Made by a program: the position numbers and the translations under genes. This document shows, piece after piece, positions 45,430-57,900 of a stretch of DNA of 64,000 bases. Positions within the stretch are counted from its first letter, which is position 1, and the number at the start of each line of letters is the position of its first letter. Below the pieces are notes generated by a model. It searched no databases. It was not told the origin of the DNA and saw only the letters and a program-made list of their open reading frames with translations. The stretch is from Takifugu bimaculatus (taxonomy: Eukaryota; Chordata; Actinopteri; Tetraodontiformes; Tetraodontidae), in contig CP034980.1 in the NCBI GenBank assembly GCA_004026145.2, forward strand, positions 5,278,780 through 5,342,779, written 5' to 3'.

Positions 45430-46824
45430 TTAGAATGCCTGGATGGTACAACGTCTCCTCTACAAATTACTTTTAAAGGAGATTTTATCACATTGGGAAT
45501 GTTTGTCCGTCTGTGCACCTTTATTTCTGTCTCTTAGTGTCCTCTCATTGCTCCCTCATGCTATTTCTCTTCTTCTCATTTAGACACACACACTCACTTT
45601 CTTTTGGTCTCCCCAGGTGTGCAATGGTCCAGGTGTATGTCTTTGCGGGAGCTCATCACTACTCTAATGAGAACGATCACTGCTCATCTGTCTTCATCCA
45701 CATCCAACTGAGAGCACCTGCTACTATCTGTGTGCATGTGTGTTTGTTGTGTGATTACTTTTTTTCTTCTCTTTTCTTTTTTTTGTAGGATGTGGTGCTA
45801 TGTTGCGTGCATATGCAGTCGATATGCACACGTGGAGGCCCCGGGGGACTAATACATGCATTTTACTCATCTGGCAACTTGTTTGTTAGATTTAAAAGTG
45901 AGTGATTGATCACGGTGACTTCTGAGAGAAGTGTTTATTCTTTGAGACCCTGCAAAGATACGGAGCATTCTTTTATGGTAGAAACTGTGCAGCGTTAAAT
46001 CTACAAAAGGAGTCATTTGGCTCTGTCAGAGAAATCCAGACGCAGATATAATTGCACTCGTTAATGCTGCTTTACAAACTACAATGATAGAGCAAAGTCT
46101 TCAAAGCAGCTGTCACAATACGTAGTGGTTCCTTTAATGCTGCCAAAACATCTCTAAACTGTTAGGAGGTTCTTTGAGTGTGTGGTGAGTTGATGGGTCC
46201 TTCCGCCTGATTGAAAACATGTTTCTCTTATTTTATTCTATTAGAGTTCCAACATGAAAGAGCCAAAACATAAAATACCCAAAATGCATTAGTGTGTTTG
46301 GATAAATATCAGGGTATGTATAAAAAGAAAGGGATAAAATAAACCAGAATTAGAATGGACAATATTTAATGTCTCAAAAAAGCCATAACAGATTACATAT
46401 AATATTTAATATTAGTGGTAAGCCTTCCTTTTATGGTGGGAAAGCTTTTTTAAAAAAGAAAATTAATTCAACCAGTTGTAAACCTGACTGGTCCAAGAGA
46501 CAAACAGGAATGAAGATTTCATGATTTTCATGCAACTTTTAGATACACTGTGGAAATCTGGGAAGCAATCCTTTTGTGGTTTTTAAACTTGTTGGCTGTG
46601 AGTCATTTAAGAGCCGGAGCAGTTCGGGCTTTCTTGCCCTCATGCTTCCGGCCATTTGGAGCGGTGCTTTCCTCTTCCAACTATCATGCTTCCTGACATC
46701 TGATAAAGGTGATATTGTCTTCAGTACACAGACTTTGGGGATTGGTTTGACTTCATCCTGTTATAAGCTTGATCTTTAAACAGTTTTGAAAGCTCATACA
46801 ATAAGCAGAACAACAGAGATTGCA
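45430..46824. other. Unique non-coding tract
   Basis: No gene or repeat family recognised; 46220-46480 is AT-rich. Confidence 0.4.
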
Positions 46825-46838
46825 CCCCCCCCCCCCCC
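46825..46838. repeat. Poly-C tract (14 C)
   Basis: Uninterrupted cytosine run followed by a second run of four. Confidence 0.9.
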
Positions 46839-49800
46839 ATCCCCAAGAGTCCATGTCATTGGGCTATTGTCAAAGTCTAAGTAGATCTTATGTAAAACTC
46901 CAAATCTATGCAGTTGGTATTGACCAGATGACAAAACACTTGTTCATTTTTTTCCCCTCAGTCCAATTAGATTTGTGTGTGCATGCTAGAGTGTGTATTT
47001 GGGTGCACGCTCGTTTGTGTGTATGTGTGTGCGTGCGTGTGTCGGGGGGGTTCTGACAGCTCGTTTATATCTGTGAGTGAGTAGCCAGTGCTGAATGGGT
47101 AATTGTGCATTTAGTGTTTGGCGACTATTGTGTGGCAAATCCTGTTACCTGGGATTGTACACGAGTACAACTGGAATTGATTTAGATCTGAGATTAATGG
47201 GGGCCATTCTGTTAGGCTATTGCTTGCTTTCTATGATCAAATGAAATCAACGTCTATACATACCGCTCACAAACTAGGAATCAGCTGTGGACCACCATCT
47301 AAGTGACAGATTTGTTTCCTTCCTGATTTTTCTTCTTCTAAGATCTAAAATTCCGTTGTTATGTTTTGGAAAAAGGCATTAAATAACATAAACAAACAAA
47401 AAAAGTTTTCCAGCAACGACTTTTCTTTGCTCTGCACATCAGCCAAACCAATTTGCAGGTAATGTCATGTCATCTTCTGCAAACAAGGAGTGTTCAAATC
47501 AGGAAATGACAGTTCAATCTTCATCAAAAAGGTTTTTTTTCCTCTTTGTTAGCATGTGGCCCTGCGGAAAGCATTTCTCCAGGTGTGTAACCCTCCTTGA
47601 TACCGAAACGTGAGGCGGACTGACAGTGATGGAGGAAAAAGGTCAGGCGCAACAAGCTCTGTGACATTTGTGCGTGTTCCGTGCGCGGCATCTTCAAGTT
47701 GCTGTTTGAAATGTTCACTGATGGAATGTCCAGGAAATTTGTGGAGAGAAATCCTAAAAATCAAACAACAGTTGGTGATTTTTGTTTATTTATTAATTTG
47801 ATTATTTTTCAACAGACAAAAATGAAGCAATAGGAACACCTTTGAATCCAGTCCACTGATCCAGTTCCAGAGGGATGGCTTGATCTTAATCTCGATTCCA
47901 ATGACGTTTAAGTACCCTGCAGTTTGAAATTACAGTTTGTTTTACCCAAAGCACACATTCTGCCTGCTGTCAGGGTGTAAATCTCAGGTCTGAAGATGCT
48001 GCTCCGTCTCCAGCTCGCAGGTCGATGAGGTTGTGTTTCCTTGGCCAGCTGTGTGTTTTCCAGCGGGGAAGTATAAGCCCTCTCCTGGCCTTTGGCTCTC
48101 ACAGTGCCAGTTTCAGGTCTAAGAGAGGCCATTAAAGAAGCAATTAACAGCTCCAATTAAAGAATGATGAAGCCAAGCGGAGAGTTTATTTAGAGGATGG
48201 AGTGACTAAAAGACTTTTGCCTCAACTCTCCGGTCATTTGCTCTGAGGAGATTTTGTAAATCATCCAGTTGAAGTTCAGGCTGCTGTGTAATTTCTTTGT
48301 CTCTTCCCAAATTGGCTAAATTTGACAGTTTAAAAATTCAAAATGCGATTACAATACAATGCCGCTCTGTGCATCACAGTGAGTGGGGAAATAACCCAGC
48401 ATTTGCAACATTTTATCTCGCAAGAACATTCTGAATACAGGTTTTTATACATGGAGTTCATACAGTTCTCCCTGTGCCTAAGAGACGAGGGTAGTCCAGA
48501 TGATTAAATATTAGATTAGAGACTCCAAACTGTCCCGCAGTGTGAGTGTAATGGTGCTGTGATGGGCAGAAGACTTTGGGGTGCATTCCCTGTGACCTTG
48601 ATAGGGAACACATGATGGTCAACAGCATGAAGGAGCCCTGCTTGTTTACCTCACTATCATTCCTTATCCGACAAATTTCAGCCCGGCTCCTGGTAAAATT
48701 ACTCCTTCAAAGGGCCTTTGTACTTGATAAAGATTAGCCATGAGCCAGATTATGAATCAAAGAAAGTGTGGATAACGAGATGTTCATGGCTATTTCGCGC
48801 ATTCGCACATTATTATCACAGTTTGGTTTCCTGTGCCACTGTCTGCCCTCTACACCTCTGCACATAAATATCTGCAGCCTCCCATCAGCTTTCATTGTCA
48901 TTACCCGCCCCCAGTACCTCCCACATTCACACCCATCTCCCACTTTTCAAATTTTCCCCGGTACAGCATTCATTTATTTTTACTGGTGCGGGAGAGTGAT
49001 GGCAGGAGAGTCCTCACGGTGGAGCAGAAACAAACCAGTAATGCTCAAGCTCATTTCTACTGTGTTCTGATCCTCACCTGCTCTCAGAAACATCCTTCAC
49101 TGGTCCATTCACACCCTGGATTTGAGGACAGCCGCCAGTCAAAACCAACATTATCAATATCTGAGCAGGATATGACTGATAACATGAACCTGTTTGACAA
49201 ATGAGGATACAAAACTAAAATCATCGATTGACAATATAATTTTTACACTTTTTATACTGGTATTTAGGTCTGAAAGGAGTTGCATAACTTAAATGTTCAC
49301 CTGTGGCTATAGTGCTCTGATATATTTAATTTTTACATATTTTCCAGTGAAAACCAACAATATTTACATGTTTCTCTTGCATGCCAAGTGTGTGCCGGGT
49401 TTTATAAAATCAGGACTCCTGCAGCCCTCATCAGCAGTAAGTGGTGATCACCTGAAAAGGGATGGATAAAACCAAAGTGCTCACAGTTAGAGCAGACATA
49501 AATATAAAATATTTGACGAGCATTAGTGGCTGAGTGATTAGATGCATGCAGCACATACCTCACACTGCTCATTATGTTGATTTGCCATTTCAGACACTTT
49601 TCCACTGTGGCCATTTGTTTTTCATGGTAATTGTTTTCTGTCTAAATGTACTTTTCAATCATTGGTTGAATTGATTGTTGGAATTATTTACTGTATGCTT
49701 TCTTGAGTCCTTCAATGACTTTTAATGGGTAATTCTCATTAATGTTTGAGGTTTATGCCTTTTTTTGTCCTGCCCTTGTCATTTTACAGTTTTGTATTAA

Positions 49801-50676
49801 GCCACGCCCATTTTTTATAATTCAAAGGAAATTCTTGATTTAACAGACGTGGGGTCAGAGAATGAGGTCTGTCTGTGCACCTCTAATAAGGCCAGTGTAG
49901 TCTCAGTATGTTTGCCGAGTGCAAGCACTGAGAAAAGCTCGTTACAGTAACCCCACTCTGGTGTCCTCATTAGATCAGTACCCTCGGGGTCTCGGTGCAT
50001 CTGTGGAGCCATGTCACGTACAGGACCTGACAGGATTTGTACACGAGGGTGGAAGTTTTTAACTTCATCACACCGGCCCCCGAGGCAGGCCGCTGATCCT
50101 CTCCAAGAAGGATAAATACTGTCACACTGTGATGCTAATGGAGATGGATGGGAAGAATGAAAGCACAAGGGGACAAAAAAGCAGAGATGAAAGGGGAAGT
50201 ATAAGTACCCTCACTGTAGACCACAGGTTAGAACATAATTGTTTCCCACATGACTGTCAATATAGGGTATCTAAGATGAACCAAACAGACTTGGCACCAC
50301 AAGGTCAAAGCTCCACTGAATCTCCTCTGCTTATATAATATAGCTTCACCTGAGAGCCAGGAAAGGGGTGTTGAGATGAAGTGTATGTTCAGTCTGAAGG
50401 TGCAAAAGACAGACATTCACACACGTGCACAGTAGAAAATATTGTGCCAGGCTGGCAGCCGTCCTCATTACTGTCCACAGGGCAGGGCTGGAGTGCCCTA
50501 TTAGACAAGCATTACCGCTACTGATGGGAATCTGTGCGGTAGCTCTGACACCAACAAGACGGAGAGTTGTGGCAACAGGCCAAGGCCGTGGTGCCAGGCC
50601 CTCCGGGGAATGGGCGAGATGAGTCCACGCTGATCCCCTATACTTCTTGGCTGGGTCAGGGTGCCAAAGTAGCAGA
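46839..50676. other. Unique non-coding tract
   Basis: A short imperfect TG stretch lies at about 47017-47042. The block 47860-48180 has conserved-element texture. No gene recognised. Confidence 0.35.
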
Positions 50677-50700
50677 CGTGTCAGCGTGTCAGCGTGCCAG
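50677..50700 (+). repeat. Short tandem octamer
   Basis: CGTGTCAG twice followed by CGTGCCAG: three copies of an 8-base unit, one with a single change. Confidence 0.7.
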
Positions 50701-50766
50701 CACTGGTTCCCCTGGAGCTAAGGCACGTTCACCTAATTAAGAGCTCTCTTTCCTCCGACCCTCCAG

Positions 50767-50839
50767 GAGACCCAGACAGAGGAATGTGGTGACAGGGGTA
50801 GCAGGGAACTGGGAACGAAGGACAAAGGCAGGAGAGGAG
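50767..50839 (+). other. Candidate 73-base internal exon
   Basis: A strong acceptor (cctccgaccctccag, with a CTAAT branch-like motif about 30 bases upstream) and a strong donor (GGAG|GTAAGG) bracket 73 purine-rich bases. Two of three frames are open. The purine bias could act as a splicing enhancer. No phase-matched neighbour exons were found, so it may belong to a non-coding RNA or be a pseudo-exon. Confidence 0.15.
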
Positions 50840-51692
50840 GTAAGGTGAAGGTAGAATGGGGGAAGCATTTGGAGGGTGCAAATATGAGTGGATGATTAAC
50901 AGACAGGCTCAGGGATGCAGACTGGGAGCAAGGTTTTGCTCACTCTGATGCTTCAGTATCTTCATAACTAGTGGAGAATGCTAGTATTCAGATCAGAAAA
51001 CAAGAGGGAACTATAACAAACAGGGTTTTCTTAAAATCCGGACTCATACACACCTTTGCAATAATGAATTCTTCTGCTGTGTTTTTATTAGAGAACAAAG
51101 ACATGTTTGAATTAGCCTAAGAAGAAAGAAGTGTTTTTTATACCAAATTTGAATTCTGTACCAAAATTCTACATGAAAGCAAGCATTTAAAAAAAATAGC
51201 ACTATCTTCTCACCCTAGCCTATTTTCTTTATAAAAAAAACAAAAACAAAATAGGATTGATAATTTATTTTTGCCAATTTTTTAATTGTATTGTATGTTA
51301 TGTACTGTGTATCTCGGAATTATATTTTTTAATGTGTTGTCTCTGCTTTAATCATACTTTCAGTTCTTAATTGTAGATGTCACTTTGTTGCCACAATGGT
51401 CAATTTTATTGTGTATGATATACAGAAACCATTGCCATGGTTGTGCAGACAGGTTGCCATGGTGAAGGCTGTGATTAAAGGTATTAAAGCTGCAGGCATA
51501 CAGTTAAATGGAAGCTCTGACTGCCTCTGCTGTCACAAATTAAACAGGAAGGGAGACAGGAAATGGGAAAGAAAGGAGAAACAATGAAAAAAATTATAGA
51601 AGAAAAAACGTAAAACAAATCTCTGCCTATCCATCTACCCATCACTTGCTTTGCCCTGTTGTATCATTGTGCACCTTTCCAATCTTGGGGCA

Positions 51693-51694
<2 letters not shown>
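50840..51694. other. Unique AT-rich tract
   Basis: No gene or repeat family recognised. Confidence 0.4.

Positions 51695-51743
<49 letters not shown>
51695..51743. repeat. TG microsatellite
   Basis: About 24 uninterrupted units. Confidence 0.95.
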
Positions 51744-51744
<1 letters not shown>

Positions 51745-51983
51745 ATGCATTTTGAACGAGATGAGAGCCAGGCCGCTGAGTGCAGGAGCCGTTGATTGTG
51801 TGTGAGAGCTCTGAGAAAAGGTGGAGAGAGCATCTATCTGTATCATTTCACTCTAAAAGCCTGCAGAGATGGGAAGGATGGATGGGGAGGACAAGTAGAA
51901 GTCAATAAAGTGATGGCTGGAATGGCGGGAGAGGAGATGAGAGTAGTTCCGTGTGAAGATGACTTAGCGTTATCTTGGGGATG

Positions 51984-52017
51984 GAGGGAGGGGGAGGGAG
52001 GGAGGGAGGGAGGGAGG
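51984..52017 (+). repeat. GGGA array, G-quadruplex-prone
   Basis: Seven GGGA-type units plus one longer G-run in 34 bases, with one-base A loops. It is followed directly by GTGAGT, which looks like a donor but has no supported exon. Confidence 0.85.
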
Positions 52018-54559
52018 TGAGTACAGCAGCGGAGGGGAGAAGACCAGGTAGAACACAATGTAGGAGAGGAGAATTTGGCAGGGTGATAAACAGGAGTGAT
52101 GAGTGGAATTGTTGCTCTAAAAAAAGACAGAGTGGTGGAAAAGCTGGAATGTTGGAATTTAAATGGGGCTTTAAAAAGCACCATAAGAAAAAATAATAAG
52201 CAGTAAAACCAAATCTATTTATGCATGGATTCAAAACCCTGACAGATGACCCCCCGAAAAAAGTTTGAACATAAACTACACGAGACTTCAAAACCCCTCC
52301 CTTAGTGAAACAGGCCACATTAATGTTCCTTTTCCCTCCATTGTTCGGTGTTGATTCTGATATTGAGTCTGATAGGCTCCAATGATTGCACCGTCCTCCA
52401 ATGGCTCAAGGTTACACATTTCAATTATTGCTTAACTACATTTTTTCCCCACTCCACGATCACCTTTATACAGCAGCTGAAGAGGAGTCAGGCATTAGTC
52501 AGGTGACTTAAGGGCCTGTCTTACCTCCTGACATTTGTGATTCATGTTTTATGATAGATGGGGAGGTTTATGTTGTTTTGGACAGGATGAATTAATACCT
52601 TCACCCCTACAGAGTACACACTGCCTGCATGTAACTGCACAAATGAAATCAGCTAGCAGCAGGCTAGGCTACATAATAGCAATTGGTTCTGTTCATTTAT
52701 CTATGACAAAACTGAAACAACATCGTACAAGCAAGTAAAAAAAAGCAAAAAAACAAACAAACATATTATACCCAATAAGCCAAGGAAAACCAGTACAAAC
52801 ATTATCCATCTGCTAAAACGCACTGTAGGTTTATCATCCCAGAAAAGGGCCTGCAGAAAGGTCAGAGGTCTGAGACTAAATCCTCAAATTTGTGCTGTGC
52901 TAAATCGAGCATTATGCAATGTTTGGCGCCACTAACTGAGCGTTTTTACTGAACATCTTGTCCTGCTGCTAATCCTGCCAACAGCAACCAGCCAGGGAGA
53001 GAAACAAACTCTGACCCCTGATACAGGCACACTTTCCACGAGATATGGGAATAGAGACGCAATCACGGTGGCTCCCCGAACACACTAAAATAAAAAGCAC
53101 AAGCATGCTTAGTCACACACTGATTTGTGTACGTTGCAAAGCCCCTGAGATGCTAATTTCCTTTTCAAAATGAATGATCTTATCCAGTATTGCCTAAACT
53201 GCACCTTCTCACTCATTTGCTTGGCATGATTTCTCCTTCAGACTGCATTAATTCATTAACTGGTAGATTTTTTTTCTTCTTTTTTTGGTGAATGCATGAT
53301 TTCTATTCATTAGAGCTAATCCTCATGTTGCAAGTGGCTGCGGATGCTGGTGGGTTAATGGATAATAAATCTATATTTAAGGATATAGGAGAGCTGGAAT
53401 CCAATTTGTGTCAGAGCTCTCCACCCGATCCCCAGTCTTATCCCCGTACGCGTCTGGCTGGAGGAGTAATCGGCTTTGTGTAATAAAATGATGATGATGA
53501 CTCTATCTGACATTTGTAAAAGGAGGAGCCCCAGATTTCTGGAGGTCCATTTTATCAGCCTCTATCCAGTGAATTAATCCTCACATAGCGAGAGAGAGAG
53601 AAAAAAAATGTTGTTCTTGGGAGTAAACACAGGAGGTTATATTGAGGTGAGTGGAGGGAATGTGTTTGTGGAGGATGTGTGTCCTTTCCTGCTTTTGTGT
53701 GTCCAGGCTCACATGATCACTCGCCTTAGCACCCACACCTGCAATGTGCAAAGTCTCCAAAGGTCAAGCCGATTGTTCCCGGACATCTCTGGCACATGAT
53801 CCCACTTTCCGTCACAGCCCGCGAGAGGAAACGGGTCGCCCGGGAAAGCGATAAATGGGACGTAACCAGCTAGCTGTGAGAATTGCCCCATAAACCAGCA
53901 TTTTTCAGACGAATCTCAGCTGATTCAACTTAATGATCTGAGGAACACGCATCACAGTCCTCCGCCTCATCGGCTTGGAACACGTCAGATCTCAACTCTA
54001 CCATATTTTGCTTTGCAATTCCAAATCTGCCGTTCTCTGCAGGTTTTGTATATAGTAGGGCTGTTGCAGCGATTTCTGGAGCACCACATTCAATTAATAT
54101 GGCTGTGAGTTAAGTGGGCCCTCAGGGGTTCAGGTCTGTCATGTCAGATGGATCCGCTTGTGCCGAGGAACGGCAGAATCACTCCGCAAGTCTTGTGGAA
54201 AGGAAAGAGATGCCTCTGAGCCCATCTCAGTATTCCCATCACAAGGCAAATTGCTTGGAGGAATCTGATCTTACAACCTTAAATGTCATATAAGAAGATT
54301 CCAGAACCTTAGTATTCCACATTGGGTTAAGCCTCACAAGCAGCTCAGAGTTTGATGAATCTCTGCACTCATCAGGAGATTATGAAATAAGTTTTCTCTG
54401 AAAGGCCAGAGTTTCATCAGATTCCTGGATTTATCACAGATGCAACAAACATGTTTACAGAACTGGATTTAATATTGGAAGATCTGGAGTTAATCTATAA
54501 AACAATATGACACCCTGACAGGATGAACCCTTGTCGCTCCCATTATGCCGTTTCCACAG
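52018..54559. other. Unique non-coding tract
   Basis: No gene or repeat family recognised. A donor-like GAG|GTGAGT at about 53647 follows a 13-codon ATG frame; too little to call. Confidence 0.4.
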
Positions 54560-54861
54560 ACGCAGTGTGCAGCGCCTCGTGTAAATCAAATGAAGTGTGA
54601 TGTAACAGTGAGTGGAAACAGCCGCGTTATCATCCAAGAGCAGGCTAATTGATGAGTGCCTGTCTGCAGGGTTTCAGAGACGACTTGTTTGTGAACCCCC
54701 ATCGTACGACATGCCAATCTCCTGGCTCTCAACACAGCGCCAGAGGCAGTCATCTGAGTAAAAAGCCTGTTACAGAGCGAGACACAGACACCATCGAATA
54801 CATAGATGCCTACGTATTTGCTGTAGGATTTAGGCTCGTTTACATCTGCAACATTATGTAG
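54560..54861 (+). CDS. Candidate two-exon coding end, unrecognised
   Basis: Exon 54560-54607 (16 codons, the only open frame) follows an acceptor tgccgtttccacag and ends at ACA|GTGAGT in phase 0. A 62-base GT-AG intron with a CTAAT branch-like motif and acceptor gcctgtctgcag leads to exon 54670-54861, which continues in phase 0 for 63 codons to TAG. The intron is at the lower limit for fish. No family is recognised and the 5' portion is missing. Confidence 0.15.
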
Positions 54862-55926
54862 GTTAGAGTTTCCATGTTAAACTGGGCACCATTGTTGTAT
54901 TAGGGGGGAGCGTTACTAGAATGTAATCCTAGAAATGCTTGCTGTAAGTCCATGATGATACTGATAATGCAAGCCTGTAACATTTGTTTGGGTTACGGAC
55001 CAAATTTTTAACAGGCCATAGCAAAATGTGCACGGTTGCCTGCAATCGAACACAGTTAGTTTCTTGCTTTTTCTAATTGCATCCTTACGTCATCAAGTTG
55101 TCCGGATTGGTTTTGCTTTTACTCTTTTAAACTTTCGACTTAGAAATTTGCATTGTGTTCAAGTGAATAGCTCAAGAGTGATCTTCAGGTTTGTTTAGAG
55201 ACATTATGGAATAAAATCCAGGTGCACATCCATATATATGAAGATCTTAGACCTCAGAGAACAAAACAAAAATTATTGCAAGATAATTTATATAATCTTT
55301 TTTTAAACATAGCAGTTTGTATTCTATTTAGCCTTTGACGGCACGTTCTTGAATAAATGTACACCTCTAAAATGGACACACTGATTTATTATTCTTTTTA
55401 TATAAAGACTCAGTGAAGGGAATGCAGCCACTTATCCATCAAATACAACAACACAGTATAGCAGTAGCAAAGACAGCTTCTGTACCTTCACCTGTTTCTC
55501 CACCAGGCCAAACTTTACATCCACATTGTTTACTTTCGGCTCACTGTCCACTTCTTTCATCTGCAAGGGCAAATCTATCTGCTCACATTTCCCCTACAAA
55601 GCAAAATCAAAGTGTGGCTGCTCACTTATTGAATTAACAGCTATCAGGAAGCATTAGGCTAAGGTCTCCTGACTGATTTTCCACTCGGTCCTGTGGCGAA
55701 CAGGGACAATACAAAGTGTCAGAGGCTACAGCTTGGGGTTTGCCTGGTTGGTCGAATTGTAATTGGACATGTAGCCACCCATGGAGGATCACTTTGGTGT
55801 GGAAAGAGGGAGGAAGGGAGGCGACGGTCAAGTACCGTTACCAGGTTACAGAGGAAGGACACATATCTGTCCCTGTTCACTGGTAACACCTCGTCGCAGC
55901 CTGGTTCCTTCAGCCTGCCTCACAGC
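54862..55926. other. Unique AT-rich tract
   Basis: No gene or repeat family recognised. Confidence 0.4.
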
Positions 55927-56160
55927 AATCAATCAATCAATCATTCTTTATTTTTATAGCATCTGTTACAATCAAAATTGTCTCTAGGTGCTTTACAGAA
56001 TCCCAGGGCCTGACCCCCTAACAAGCAACAGTGGCAAGGAAAAACTCCCCTTTAACAGGAAGAAACCTTGTGCAGGACCAGGCTCATGTAGGGGGACAAT
56101 CCTGCTGATGGCTGGCTGGTTAGAGAGAGAGAGAGGAGAGGGGGGAGGACAGGTAGAAGA
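55927..56160 (-). mobile_element. Teleost interspersed repeat fragment with ATTG tail
   Basis: Read on the minus strand, the element ends in a conserved tail (ctgtaaagcacctagagaca, then a tataaaaataaag-like stretch) followed by ATTG/GATT units (complement of the AATC array at 55927-55943). The body carries words I recognise from an abundant fish repeat, such as cagtggcaaggaaaaactcc and aggaccaggctcatgtaggg. Tail plus simple repeat suggests a non-LTR or SINE-like 3' end. No coding capacity is present. The GA stretch near 56122-56134 belongs to or abuts the element. Confidence 0.8.
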
Positions 56161-56999
56161 AAGAAATGCTGCCTGAGGAAAGGTGGTCTGCCACGGCTGG
56201 GCGGGGGATACACATGTGCAGACATAAAAATCACACCGGAATAGTATAGGCCAAGGCCATGCCTTTTGTTGAGTCTCTTTAAGACGGTAGTCACCATAGC
56301 AACAACAGTGCCCTATTAGAAAGTCACTGGTGGTGGTCAGCGCCCATGCACTTTTCTTCTTTCTCGCTTTTGCTCTCCCTCCATATCCCACCTTTCTAAA
56401 TAATTTGTACTATTTTTTTCTGTAGATACTGAATAAACCGACAAGCTGATTGGTTTGAAATGGATTGAATGCACCTAAAGCAACAACCTTTTCATTCTAC
56501 ATCCATAAAAACATGTGCAACATGGATATAATTTCTGTTTCCAAGTGTTGATTCCAGTTTTGGTACAAAAAAAAATTGATCTTCTATCTATTTATGCATC
56601 AAATAAAAAGGGACAGTGAGCCACATTTAGGAAGTGGAAAGTGCATCCTGAAGAATTTAATAAGAAAAGAGATCTTGATGTATTACAGACCCTCTCGATA
56701 TCTGAGACATTTTCAGAATGATAAATCACAAAGGCCTTTCAGTCCCTCATTCTTTCTCCCTATTCTGCCCCCTCCCTCCCCATCTCATGAGCCCTGGCTT
56801 TCAATTGTCAGAGATTACAGGAGCATAGCCGGACCATGGCCTGTTGAGGATCTTTTATTAATATTTATATGCATATGAAACAAGCCAATTCTAAGCTGTC
56901 AGTGTGCAGCTGAACCCTGTGGCCCCATTGTGTATATATAATATGCAAGAACCAGTGTGTGTGGCAGTTTTTGAATATACAGTAGGCACCATACAGTAT

Positions 57000-57002
<3 letters not shown>
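56161..57002. other. Unique non-coding tract
   Basis: No gene recognised; some of the left end may be further repeat body. Confidence 0.35.

Positions 57003-57084
<82 letters not shown>
57003..57084. repeat. TG microsatellite
   Basis: Forty-one uninterrupted units. Confidence 0.95.
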
Positions 57085-57085
<1 letters not shown>

Positions 57086-57237
57086 TCCTGAGCTCCATTT
57101 TGGCACTAACTGCTTAACCCTTTGTCCCAGACCACCTGAGCCACCCATTATAAATCAGGACACCACAATCGCCGCCTCCCGCCAGGACTCCTGAATGTCT
57201 TTTCTTCAAGGTTAAGCGGGACCCTAAGGTTGTTGTT

Positions 57238-57297
57238 GGTGTGTGTGTGTGCTTGTGCGTGTCGGGGGGGGGAGGATGGGGGGGTGAGCCACGGGGG
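57238..57297 (+). repeat. TG stretch plus G-rich tract
   Basis: Short TG array followed by G-runs of 9, 2, 7 and 5. Quadruplex formation is possible but loop lengths are irregular. Confidence 0.65.
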
Positions 57298-57900
57298 CTC
57301 TAAATATGCAAACAAGTGTGGAACCTGACAGTCAAGGCTATCGAGCAGCCGATATCCCGCTGGTGGAAAGGAAGCATAAGGAGTCTAATCCTTCATACAT
57401 AATAGATAACGAAATCCTCTAAAACACTGGCGACGCTCGCCGCCTGCGCCACAGCGGCCTTGCCTCTGCTAACAGATCAGACATCAGGCCTCCCCCTCCA
57501 CGCCACCTTCATTAATACTCAATTACAACAGGGCTTGTCCGGCCTGACATCATTGTCTCCCTTTGAAAAGCCGCCCTTTGATAAGGGAGCAGGTATTTCT
57601 GCCCTCCCCCCGCCCCACCGCGTATACAGCGATATCTCTGCCAATGCAGTTTGATGGAAGTCGAGGTCCATCCAGGGAACAATGTGTCCTCTCACCGTTA
57701 TCACTTTGCATTTGTGTCATCTTGTAATCAATCAACGATCTGAGGGGTGATATAGTCACAGATTATTGACGGGGCTGCGCTGATGTATGAAAATGAGCAG
57801 TAGCTGTTCATTTCATGCACTAAATAATGGCAAATGACCAATGAATAAAATACATAAAAGCCAAGATACGTGACCAGAACTCTTGATCGATCAATAGTAT
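57298..57900. promoter_or_regulatory. Candidate developmental enhancer block
   Basis: Unique sequence with retained CpGs, a near-palindromic TCF/LEF-type CCCTTTGATAAGGG (57574-57587), a SOX site AACAATG (57678-57684), ATTA/TAAT homeodomain motifs and AATCAATCAA words. Open frames occur on both strands and no splice signals fit. Among the non-coding blocks here it looks the most likely to be conserved across fish. Confidence 0.3.

Noticed and set aside
50447..50459. TGCCAGGCTGGCA palindrome, NFI-like
   Set aside because: Spacing does not match the NFI consensus; short palindromes like this arise by chance.
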